DNA of 64,000 nt from Microbacterium hydrocarbonoxydans (lineage in GTDB: Bacteria; Actinomycetota; Actinomycetes; Actinomycetales; Microbacteriaceae). Below, piece by piece: positions 8,368-19,350 of the stretch (its first letter is position 1; every line of letters begins with the position of its first letter). The notes under the pieces are model-generated. The model did not search any database. It had not been told where the DNA came from and saw only the letters and a program-made list of their open reading frames with translations. The translations under genes and the position numbers were made by a program. The stretch is taken from positions 1,178,001 through 1,242,000 of the forward strand of contig NZ_LR882982.1 in assembly GCF_904831005.1 (NCBI RefSeq). The letters are read 5' to 3'.

Positions 8368-10455
8368 TCAGCCGAGTGGCGCGCCCACCTTGTAGAGAGC
8401 GAGGTCCTGAGCGTTGCGCCTCACGATCTCGATCGGCCACTGACCGTTGGCGAGTTGGATGAGCAGCTGCTGCGTGGGCACGTGACGAAGCTGTCCACCC
8501 CGCATCATGTACACGGTCTCGCTTCCGAACGTCACGAAGGCGCCTTCTCGCAGGTACGGGGTCCCCTTCGGGAACGCTTCGATGGTCGCAGCCGACCATG
8601 TCGCGGTGTACGGCGAGTTGCCGCCCGTGATCTCCAGCAGCCGCTGTCCCGACTGCACGTGACGGAGCTGGCCGTTCTCGAGCGAATAGATGGGGTCCGC
8701 GGTGCGGGACTTGATGAACACCGGGTTGGAGAAGGTCGTGCCGCTTCGGGGCAGGACGTTGCAGACGGATCCGGGGAGCGCAGGCCCCTTCCCGGTGCGT
8801 CCGGGATTCGCGACGGCGGTGATCTTCCCGCCGTCGACGACGAAGGTCTGCGTGCCGCAGGTGAAGAGCGGAGCCAACGCGGTCGTCCGACTGTAGCCCG
8901 CGAACGTGCCGTTCACGACCGGCTGGTACGCGGTGATGCCGGCATCCGCGCTCATCTCCCAACTCGGGATGTGCGTGAGGTCCGCGCCCTGACCGACGAT
9001 GTACACCTCATCGCGGGAGTTCTCCTTCACGAGCGTTCCCGGTGCGAGGAATGCCCGTCCCGGAGCAGGGAAGGCGGCGTTTCCGGCGGGGAACACGGCC
9101 ACGTAGTCCTTCGCCTTGCCCCGCTCGAGCTGCCACGCGAGTCCGTTGGCGATGTGCCGTCGCTGCCCGTTCTCCCACTTGTAGTAGTCGGGGGAGTCCT
9201 CGGACCGGAAGTAGTCGCCCACCGGCTGTCCGGTGGGGTACGCCCCGAGGATCGCCGGAGTGAGCGGGGTGTAGTCGTCCGTCCTCATGCCGTAGCGGGT
9301 GATGAGGGCTGCGGAGGAGAAGTGGTGCTTCGTTCCGTCGGGCTGCAGCAGGTACATGGCCCCGTCGCGCGCATCGCGCACCAGGCGGATGAAGCGGTTG
9401 CCCGAAGTCAGGGACGCGACGTATCCCGAACTCACGGTCCGCACCGCGCCGAGGCGCTTGGTCAGGACGTTGAGGTCGGATGGCGTCGTGACGTAGTGCT
9501 TGACGCCGCCCGAGGTGAGGAAGATCTGGCCCGTGCTCGAATCACGGACGAGCGACGAGGCGGGGTTCTGCGTGCTGCCGAACCAGTCGGTGAAGTAGTT
9601 GTGGAAGTTGCGGTTGCCGTAGGCCGAGCAGTTGTCGCCCGAGCCGTACCCGGCGCGCAGAGCAGCGGCGTTCGGCTGGTACGGCGTGTAGTAGTAGAGC
9701 GCCGCGGTGGCGGAGTTCTCGACGTACACCGGCCCGCGCCCGCATGCGCTGTTCGGGTTGTACATGATGTTCCAGGTCTTGCCCGGAGCGTAGTACGTGA
9801 AGTAGCGGCCCTCGGTGTAGATCTTCATCTGCCGACCGGCACCGTAGATCTGGTAGAAGAAGCCCGCGAACGCGGGATCGCAGGGCGCGGTGTCGGGACA
9901 CCCCTGGCCGAGCGCCATGTTGTACCGGAAGTCGCTGGGCCACGTGTGCGTGACCAGGCTCTGCTCCTTCTGGAGCATCACGATGAACACCTGCGGGTTG
10001 ATGCCGCATGACTGCGCGACCTTGTAGATGATCGTGGCCGCGGACTCGTTGCCCGATCCCTGATAACCGTTGCAGTACTGGTCGGCCGCGCGGTTGGGGG
10101 TGTTCTGGCGGTAGTCCTTGAGACAGACGTAGCCCGAGCGGCACGACGCCACCTTCGAGCGGAAGAACGAGTCGATGCTGGCTGCGCTCATCGTCGAGCT
10201 GTCGAAGAAGACCTCGTTCGAGATGATCTTGCCGGCTCGGAAGCCGTCGGTGATCAGCGCCTTGACGGGCGATGCGGCGCGCGCGGCCGGGGCGGTCGTC
10301 GAGACGCCTGCCGTGACCGATGCGTCGACTGTCGGGGCCGTCGCGCTCGCCGGGCTGGCGACGAGCAGGGAGACGGCGAAGGTGACGGCGGCGGTGCTCG
10401 CGAGGAGCGCGCGCAGACGAGAGCGTGAGGACGTGGGGCGGGTCACACTGCCCAT
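8368..10455 (-). CDS. Large secreted protein: lysozyme-like N-domain plus seven-fold repeat
   Basis: 695 residues with a clear signal peptide (basic start, hydrophobic core at about 13-33, cleavage after ASA near 38). The next 250 residues are Cys-, Tyr- and Asn-rich and contain INPQVFIVMLQKEQSLVT, which resembles the catalytic-Glu helix of lysozyme or transglycosylase-like folds; that reading is inference. From about residue 290 seven degenerate repeats follow, each with a core such as YSLENGQLRHV, YMMRGGQLRHV or YKWENGQRRHI, spaced about 40-80 residues apart. This suggests a beta-propeller-like or wall-binding module. It stands alone between two glycan operons and probably acts in or on the cell wall. 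Similar actinobacterial proteins carry only vague names. Confidence 0.8.
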   Translation of the reverse strand: MGSVTRPTSSRSRLRALLASTAAVTFAVSLLVASPASATAPTVDASVTAGVSTTAPAARAASPVKALITDGFRAGKIISNEVFFDSSTMSAASIDSFFRSKVASCRSGYVCLKDYRQNTPNRAADQYCNGYQGSGNESAATIIYKVAQSCGINPQVFIVMLQKEQSLVTHTWPSDFRYNMALGQGCPDTAPCDPAFAGFFYQIYGAGRQMKIYTEGRYFTYYAPGKTWNIMYNPNSACGRGPVYVENSATAALYYYTPYQPNAAALRAGYGSGDNCSAYGNRNFHNYFTDWFGSTQNPASSLVRDSSTGQIFLTSGGVKHYVTTPSDLNVLTKRLGAVRTVSSGYVASLTSGNRFIRLVRDARDGAMYLLQPDGTKHHFSSAALITRYGMRTDDYTPLTPAILGAYPTGQPVGDYFRSEDSPDYYKWENGQRRHIANGLAWQLERGKAKDYVAVFPAGNAAFPAPGRAFLAPGTLVKENSRDEVYIVGQGADLTHIPSWEMSADAGITAYQPVVNGTFAGYSRTTALAPLFTCGTQTFVVDGGKITAVANPGRTGKGPALPGSVCNVLPRSGTTFSNPVFIKSRTADPIYSLENGQLRHVQSGQRLLEITGGNSPYTATWSAATIEAFPKGTPYLREGAFVTFGSETVYMMRGGQLRHVPTQQLLIQLANGQWPIEIVRRNAQDLALYKVGAPLG

Positions 10456-10543
10456 TGTGACGGAAAGGGACTGATGATGCCACTGTGATTGATGTGAAGC
10501 AAGTCAAGAATCGGCGTGGCCGAACCTCGCAGCCGGGATGTGG

Positions 10544-10549
10544 CACGAT
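10544..10549 (+). promoter_or_regulatory. Possible -10 box before rmlA
   Basis: CACGAT, six bases before the GTG at 10556. It fits the leaderless spacing seen elsewhere in the window but lacks the first T of TANNNT. Confidence 0.3.
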
Positions 10550-10555
10550 GTTGGG

Positions 10556-12423
<1,868 letters not shown>

Positions 12424-12428
12424 ACGGC

Positions 12429-13844
12429 GTGGGCGACATCGACTTCGGCAAACAGCTCGGCGTCACGGAGACCGGTATTCCCGGACTCGTGGTGTTCGAC
12501 CTTCCCGTGCACGGCGATTCGCGCGGTTGGTTCAAGGAGAACTGGCAGCGCGAGAAGATGACCGCGCTCGGCCTGCCCGACTTCGGGCCGGTGCAGAACA
12601 ACATCTCGTTCAACGACGCGGTCGGCACGACCCGTGGCATCCATGCGGAGCCGTGGGACAAGTGGGTCTCCGTCGCGACGGGGCGCATCTTCGGCGCGTG
12701 GGTCGACCTGCGTGAGGGGCCGACGTTCGGGACCGTCTTCACGACGGAACTCGACGCATCCAAGGCGATCTTCGTGCCCAGGGGAGTGGGCAACTCGTAT
12801 CAGACCCTCGAAGCAGACACGGCGTACACGTATCTCGTGAACGATCACTGGTCGCCCGACGCGTCGTACTCGTTCCTGAATCTCGCCGACGAGACCTCCG
12901 CCATCGAGTGGCCGATCCCGCTCTCCGACGTGGAGATCTCCGCGAAGGATCTCGCGCACCCCCGTCTGGCCGACGTGACTCCGATCGCCGCGAAGAAGAT
13001 TCTGGTCGTGGGTGCAGGAGGCCAGCTCGGGCGCGCGCTGCGCGATGAGCTCGGCGACGCTCCGCATGTGGAATGGACGACTCGCGCAGAGTTCGATCTC
13101 GGTGATGCCGACGTCCGTGCCGCTCGGCGTTGGCGTGACTACGAGGCGATCATCAACGCCGGGGCGTATACCGCCGTGGATCTTGCGGAGACCGCCGACG
13201 GGCGTCGTGACGCGTGGGCTGCGAACGCAGCGGGTCCCGCTCGACTGGCGGCGATCGCGGCGGAGTTCGGGGTGACGCTCGTGCACGTGTCGAGCGACTA
13301 TGTGTTCGACGGCACCGTGGAGCGTCCGTACCGCGAAGACGACGCGATCTGTCCGTTGGGCGTGTACGGGCAGTCGAAGGCTGCGGGCGATCTCGCTGTG
13401 AGCACGGCCCCCCGCCACTACATCCTGCGCACCTCCTGGGTGATCGGCGACGGCAAGAACTTCGTCCGGACCATGGCGTCGCTCGCTGAGCGCGGCATCG
13501 ACCCGAACGTCGTCGACGACCAGCGCGGACGGCTGACGTTCGCATCCGAGATCGCACGCGCCATCGTGCATCTCCTCGACACGCATGCGCCCTACGGCAC
13601 GTACAACGTGTCCGGCAGTGGCCAGGAGCGCACGTGGGCCGAGATCGCGAGTGACATCTTCGCGCTCACCGGTGCCGATCGCGCTCGGGTCTCCGGAGTG
13701 AGCACCGCCGACTACTTCGCAAACGCGGAGGGCCCCGTGGCTCCCCGCCCGTCGAACAGCGTGCTCGACCTCTCGAAGCTCGAATCCACCGGGTTCGTGC
13801 CTCGCGACGCGCGCGAGCAGCTCGAGGAGTATCTGAGGACGTGA
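12429..13844 (+). CDS. rmlCD: Fused dTDP-4-dehydrorhamnose 3,5-epimerase and reductase
   Basis: 471 residues joining two enzymes. Residues 1-185 are an RmlC-like cupin: GDSRGWFKENWQ, TTRGIHAEPWDKWVS with the active-site His, and FVPRGVGNSYQ. From about 187, KKILVVGAGGQLGRAL opens an RmlD-type SDR with VSSDYVFDGT and YGQSKAAGD (Tyr-x3-Lys). The fusion would epimerise the keto sugar at C3 and C5 and reduce C4 to finish dTDP-L-rhamnose. The GTG at 12429 follows rmlB by five bases with AAGGGA upstream. The cupin motif differs from the common GVLRGLH form but keeps the His. The stop overlaps the next gene (GTGA). Confidence 0.93.
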   Translation: MGDIDFGKQLGVTETGIPGLVVFDLPVHGDSRGWFKENWQREKMTALGLPDFGPVQNNISFNDAVGTTRGIHAEPWDKWVSVATGRIFGAWVDLREGPTFGTVFTTELDASKAIFVPRGVGNSYQTLEADTAYTYLVNDHWSPDASYSFLNLADETSAIEWPIPLSDVEISAKDLAHPRLADVTPIAAKKILVVGAGGQLGRALRDELGDAPHVEWTTRAEFDLGDADVRAARRWRDYEAIINAGAYTAVDLAETADGRRDAWAANAAGPARLAAIAAEFGVTLVHVSSDYVFDGTVERPYREDDAICPLGVYGQSKAAGDLAVSTAPRHYILRTSWVIGDGKNFVRTMASLAERGIDPNVVDDQRGRLTFASEIARAIVHLLDTHAPYGTYNVSGSGQERTWAEIASDIFALTGADRARVSGVSTADYFANAEGPVAPRPSNSVLDLSKLESTGFVPRDAREQLEEYLRT

Positions 13845-15967
13845 CCGCGCCCGCTTCGGCGGTCTCGATCTCTCGAGTGTCGGCGCGCACCGGCAGGTTC
13901 CGCACCGATATCCAGGCGCTGCGTGCTGTCGCCATCGGGCTCGTGGTGCTCAACCATCTGTGGCCCGAGCGGATCCCCGGCGGGTACGTCGGGGTCGATG
14001 TCTTCTTCGTGATCTCCGGCTTCCTGATCACCGGGCATCTGCTGTCGGAGCTCGACCGCACCGGCCGGGTCCGCCTCGCGGCGTTCTACGCCCGGCGGAT
14101 CCGCCGGCTCCTGCCTGCGGCTCTCCTCGTGATTTTCGTGACCCTGCTCGGCGTCTGGGCGCTGCTGCCGTTCACACGGTGGACGGACAATGCCCTCCAG
14201 GGGCTGTCGAGCGTGTTCTACGTCGAGAACTGGACGCTCGCGTCGCTCTCCGTGAACTACTCCGCTCACAACGCGGCAGCAAGCGCCATGCAGCACTACT
14301 GGTCGTTGTCGGTCGAAGAGCAGTTCTACCTCGTGTGGCCGCTCCTGGTGCTGGGGGCCGCCGTGGTCGCCGCTCGGAGGGGTGCACCGGGGCAGCGCAG
14401 GCGATTCGTGCTCGTCGCCGTCTCGGCGGTCGCTGTGCTGTCGTTCGTCGCTGCGGTGATCTATACCGCGGACTCGCCGGCGCAGGCCTACTTCGTCACG
14501 TTCACCCGTGCATGGCAGTTCGGGGTGGGTGCGGCGATCGCGGTGATTCCCGTCGCGTTCTTCGGCCGGCTCAACGCTCTCGCCGCCTCGGCCACAGCCC
14601 TCGCCGGATTCGGCGGGATCGCGGTCGCCGCGTTCGTCTTCGGTCCTCAGACTCCGTATCCCGGCGTCGCAGCACTGCTCCCGGTCGCCGCGACCGCTGC
14701 GGTCATCATCGCGGGCACGGGGCGCCGCGCGCCCCTGCTCGTCGTGTCGGCCGTCACGGATGCTCGTCCGGTGCAGTGGCTCGGGGATGTGTCGTATTCG
14801 CTGTACCTGTGGCACTGGCCACTCATCGTGCTCATGCCCTTCGCGATCGGGGCGCCGCTGTCGTGGTGGTCGCGCCTGGGCATCCTCGCGCTCGCGCTCG
14901 TGCTCGCGTGGGCGAGTCGGCGATGGGTCGAGACGCCCGCGCAGCGGGCGGAGTGGTGGCGCCCGGTTCGTCGTGCATACCTGGGGGGCGCGGCGATGAT
15001 GGCCGTCGTCGCACTGCTCGCCGGCGCGCTGCTGCTGGCGGCCTCCGCTCGCAGCGCCGACGCCGAGGACGCCAGTCCGCAGGGCGGCGTCTGTCACGGA
15101 GCCGCTGCGCTCGCCGAGGCGACGAGCTGCGATCCCTCGGTCGCGGTGACGGATCCGGTCGTGACGAAGTCCGATGCGTATTTCGAACTCGCGCCCGAGT
15201 GCGGCGACCTGAGTTCCCGACTCGTGTTCGATGGTCGCGAGACGACTCGCGAGTGCGATTTCTCGGAGAAGGGTCGGGGCCCGCGAGTGTGGCTGGTGGG
15301 TGACTCGCACGCCGAGCAGTGGCAGGCGGCGCTGTTCCCGATCGCACGGGATCAGGGGTGGCGACTCACGATCAGTTCGTTCCCCGGCTGTCCGCCGGCC
15401 GATGTGGCATTCATCGGTTTCGACGCCGCGTGGGGCCCGGTGGACTACACGCGCTGTCGTGACTGGGCCGCCGCCCTCACCGAGCAGCTGGTCGACGAGA
15501 AGCCGGATCTCGTCGTGACCTCGATGGCCGCTCGGCAGCAGCTCGTCGACGACGGCAGCGGTCGCGCGCACGACGAGCAGTTCATCGACGGACTGCGGAA
15601 CACGTGGGCACGCTGGACCGATGCGGGCATATCGGTGGTGGCGATCGCGGACACCCCGTTGAACGGCGACGTCCGCGACCTCGACTGCCTCGTGCTGAAT
15701 CCCGCCGAGCCGAGTGAGTGCTCGGTGCCCAGAGCGGCGGCGATCCCGCCTGACCCGGTGGCACTCGCCGCGCTGCAGCCGATGGCGGGCGTCTGGCAGG
15801 CAGACCTCACGTCGCTCCTGTGCGACGACGAGGACTGCTTCGCCGCGGTCGGCGGCGTGCCGGTCTACTATGACGCCGACCATCTCAGCGGCTCGTACGC
15901 CGAGACCCTCAGCGATGCCCTGCGCGAGATCGTGGATCAGGCACTGAGCGCGCCCGCGCGTCCGTGA
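13841..15967 (+). CDS. OafA-type acyltransferase with C-terminal SGNH domain
   Basis: 708 residues. Residues about 25-400 form the multi-pass acyltransferase 3 domain: VVLNHLWPERIPGGYVGVDV with the catalytic His, VFFVISGFLITGHL, and FYARRIRRLLPAALL. After a final membrane helix (about 385-400) the periplasmic part is an SGNH esterase-like domain: VWLVGDSHAEQW has the catalytic Ser, and DADHLSGSY the Asp-x-x-His. Such two-part proteins pass an acyl group through the membrane and transfer it to peptidoglycan or surface polysaccharide. It is translationally coupled to rmlCD, so its target probably contains rhamnose. Confidence 0.93.
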   Translation: MTAPASAVSISRVSARTGRFRTDIQALRAVAIGLVVLNHLWPERIPGGYVGVDVFFVISGFLITGHLLSELDRTGRVRLAAFYARRIRRLLPAALLVIFVTLLGVWALLPFTRWTDNALQGLSSVFYVENWTLASLSVNYSAHNAAASAMQHYWSLSVEEQFYLVWPLLVLGAAVVAARRGAPGQRRRFVLVAVSAVAVLSFVAAVIYTADSPAQAYFVTFTRAWQFGVGAAIAVIPVAFFGRLNALAASATALAGFGGIAVAAFVFGPQTPYPGVAALLPVAATAAVIIAGTGRRAPLLVVSAVTDARPVQWLGDVSYSLYLWHWPLIVLMPFAIGAPLSWWSRLGILALALVLAWASRRWVETPAQRAEWWRPVRRAYLGGAAMMAVVALLAGALLLAASARSADAEDASPQGGVCHGAAALAEATSCDPSVAVTDPVVTKSDAYFELAPECGDLSSRLVFDGRETTRECDFSEKGRGPRVWLVGDSHAEQWQAALFPIARDQGWRLTISSFPGCPPADVAFIGFDAAWGPVDYTRCRDWAAALTEQLVDEKPDLVVTSMAARQQLVDDGSGRAHDEQFIDGLRNTWARWTDAGISVVAIADTPLNGDVRDLDCLVLNPAEPSECSVPRAAAIPPDPVALAALQPMAGVWQADLTSLLCDDEDCFAAVGGVPVYYDADHLSGSYAETLSDALREIVDQALSAPARP

Positions 15968-16070
15968 CCAGCCAGCATCCCGAAATCCTGGGCTAGTCTC
16001 GAGAACGAGTCTCCGTCTGCCCGAACGGACGAGGCCCCTTGCCCGACGACGTCTGAACGAGGTGTTCGGA

Positions 16071-18113
16071 GTGCCCACGACAGCAACGGCTGCGACGCCG
16101 CTGACGGTGTCAGAGCGGTATCGCGCCGACATAGACGGTCTGCGCACACTCGCGATCGTGCTCGTCGTGGTGTATCACGTCTGGCTCGGGCGAGTTTCGG
16201 GCGGCGTCGACGTCTTCCTGATGATCTCGGCTTTCCTGCTGACCGGGTCGCTGGCCCGTCGAGCGATCGAGGGCACTCCGCTGGCGCTGAGCTCGTTCTG
16301 GAGCCGCCGTTTCCGTCGGCTCGTACCGGCCGCCGCGGTGACACTGCTCGCCGTGCTCGGCGCGGCGTACGCGTTGATGCCGCCGACGCAGTGGCCGAGG
16401 ATCTGGACCGAGACCCTCGCGAGCCTCTTCTACGTCGAGAACTGGCAGCTCGCCTTCTCGGAGGTCGACTACTACGCCAGAGACAGTGCAGAGACCAGCC
16501 CGCTGCAGCACTTCTGGTCGCTGTCGATCCAGGGACAGGTGTTCATCCTCTGGCCTGTGCTGATCGGACTCGTCGCCGTGCTGCTCCGCAGGAGGCGCCA
16601 CCTCATCCGCCCGACCCTGATCGCGGTGTTCCTGCTCATCTTCGCCTGCTCGCTCTGGTTCTCGATCGTGGAGACGCGTGACGCGCAGGCCTTCGCGTAC
16701 TTCGACACCCGCACCCGCCTCTGGGAGTTCGCGGCAGGCTCGCTCCTCGCGCTTCTCCTGCCGGTAGTCCGGCTGCCGAGCGTGGTGCGAGCGGTGCTCG
16801 GCTGGGCGGGTGTGGCGGGTATCGTCCTGTGCGGGATCGTGCTCGACGTGCGCGGGGGCTTCCCGGGGTACCTCGCGCTGTGGCCCGTGCTGTGCACGGC
16901 CGCCGTGATCGTCTCAGGCGCGGCCGCGACGACGCGTGGAGGACCGGCGTCGCTTCTCGCATCGAAGCCATTGTCGTCGCTGTCGAGCGACGCCTACGCT
17001 CTCTACCTGGTGCACTGGCCGATCCTGGTCATGTGGATGGTCGCGACCGAGACCGACCGCGTCGGCGTCTGGGACGGTCTGCTCATCATCGGGGCATCGT
17101 TCCTGGCGGCGCGACTGCTGTCTCGAGCCGTCGAACGCCCGCTGCGCGGTCCGTCACGCAGCGATCGGGCGACGGCGCTCAGGGGGATCGCCGTGGTCGC
17201 GGCATCCGTCGTGCTCGTCGCAGGCGCGACCGGCGGCTGGCGCTGGAGCGAGCAGAACCGCGCAGCCGAGTTCGCGGCGGCCGCGGAGGACGCCGACTAT
17301 CCCGGCGCGACGCAGGTCGAGTCGGCGTTCGACATCGCGGGCACCGACGCCCCGATGATCCCGCTGGCGACCGACCTGAATTCGGAGTGGGCGGCAGTGG
17401 GGCCTGCGTGCGAGGGGCGGTTCGAGCCCTCTGCAGACGTGCTGAAGGACTCGTGCAATCAGAGCACCGACGCGGATGAGGCGGCTGCGCGGGTGCTCGT
17501 GATCGGCGACTCGCACGCCCAGCAGCTCTCGGCGCCGCTGATAGCGCTGTCGGAGGAGCGCGACCTCGCGATCCTCACGCTGCTGCGAGGTGGGTGCACC
17601 GTGGGGCTGTTCGAAGAGTCGCGCAACCCGTCTCAGGAATCGTGTGAGCCCTGGGTGCGTGCCTCGCTCGACTACGCCGCCGACATCAGCCCCGATGCGG
17701 TCTACATCGTCATGACACGTGCCGATGCCGATGAACCCGAACGTCTGCTCGACGGGATCGACGAGGCGGTCGACGCACTGCGAGCAGCCGAGATACCCGT
17801 GATCGGCGTGCGCGACAACCCGCGATTCTCCTTCGACATGTACGAGTGCGCGACAGACGACGCGAGCGTGTGCGATGTGCCGAGGGAAGATGTCCTGGCC
17901 GAGGAGAACCCCGCCGAGGCGTTCTCGGATGTGATCACGGTCGTCGATTTCACTCCCTGGCTGTGCCCCTGGGACATGTGCCGAGCGACGATCGGCAACA
18001 TCGCGGTCTACATCGACGACAACCACCTCTCCCGCACCTACGCCCGCACCCTCGCCCCTTTCCTCGACAGAATTCTCGCCGAATCCGCCCAGGTGGCCCT
18101 GCCCTCAGCATGA
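16071..18113 (+). CDS. OafA-type acyltransferase with C-terminal SGNH domain (second copy)
   Basis: 680 residues from the GTG at 16071, which has ACGAGGTG at good spacing; a GTG at 16062 is less well placed. The membrane domain shows VVVYHVWLGRVSGGVDV, VFLMISAFLLTGSLA and FWSRRFRRLVPAAA. The C-terminal SGNH part has VLVIGDSHAQQLS for the catalytic Ser and IDDNHLSRTY for Asp-x-x-His. It is a diverged paralogue of the upstream gene: FLMISAFLL replaces FFVISGFLI and the intervening sequence differs, so acyl group or target may differ. A TAGTCT at 15994-15999 could be a -10 box in the 103-base gap. Confidence 0.92.
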   Translation: MPTTATAATPLTVSERYRADIDGLRTLAIVLVVVYHVWLGRVSGGVDVFLMISAFLLTGSLARRAIEGTPLALSSFWSRRFRRLVPAAAVTLLAVLGAAYALMPPTQWPRIWTETLASLFYVENWQLAFSEVDYYARDSAETSPLQHFWSLSIQGQVFILWPVLIGLVAVLLRRRRHLIRPTLIAVFLLIFACSLWFSIVETRDAQAFAYFDTRTRLWEFAAGSLLALLLPVVRLPSVVRAVLGWAGVAGIVLCGIVLDVRGGFPGYLALWPVLCTAAVIVSGAAATTRGGPASLLASKPLSSLSSDAYALYLVHWPILVMWMVATETDRVGVWDGLLIIGASFLAARLLSRAVERPLRGPSRSDRATALRGIAVVAASVVLVAGATGGWRWSEQNRAAEFAAAAEDADYPGATQVESAFDIAGTDAPMIPLATDLNSEWAAVGPACEGRFEPSADVLKDSCNQSTDADEAAARVLVIGDSHAQQLSAPLIALSEERDLAILTLLRGGCTVGLFEESRNPSQESCEPWVRASLDYAADISPDAVYIVMTRADADEPERLLDGIDEAVDALRAAEIPVIGVRDNPRFSFDMYECATDDASVCDVPREDVLAEENPAEAFSDVITVVDFTPWLCPWDMCRATIGNIAVYIDDNHLSRTYARTLAPFLDRILAESAQVALPSA

Positions 18114-18130
18114 TCGCAACTCTCGCCAGC

Positions 18131-19339
<1,209 letters not shown>

Positions 19340-19350
19340 CGGGAAGCGCA

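Noticed and set aside
7609..10011. 800-codon open frame on the plus strand opposite the polyprenyl glycosyltransferase and secreted protein genes
   Set aside because: Composition is Arg/Val/Glu/His-rich as expected for the antisense of high-GC coding DNA; no motif, start signal or break at the gene boundary. The minus-strand genes explain the sequence.
15995..16013. Direct repeat AGTCTC before the second SGNH acyltransferase as a regulator site
   Set aside because: Six-base repeats 13 bases apart are expected by chance and no other copy or symmetry supports them.
13712..16147. 811-codon open frame on the minus strand across rmlCD and the first acyltransferase
   Set aside because: It is antisense to two genes with unmistakable motifs and is very rich in Arg, Asp and His without any domain.
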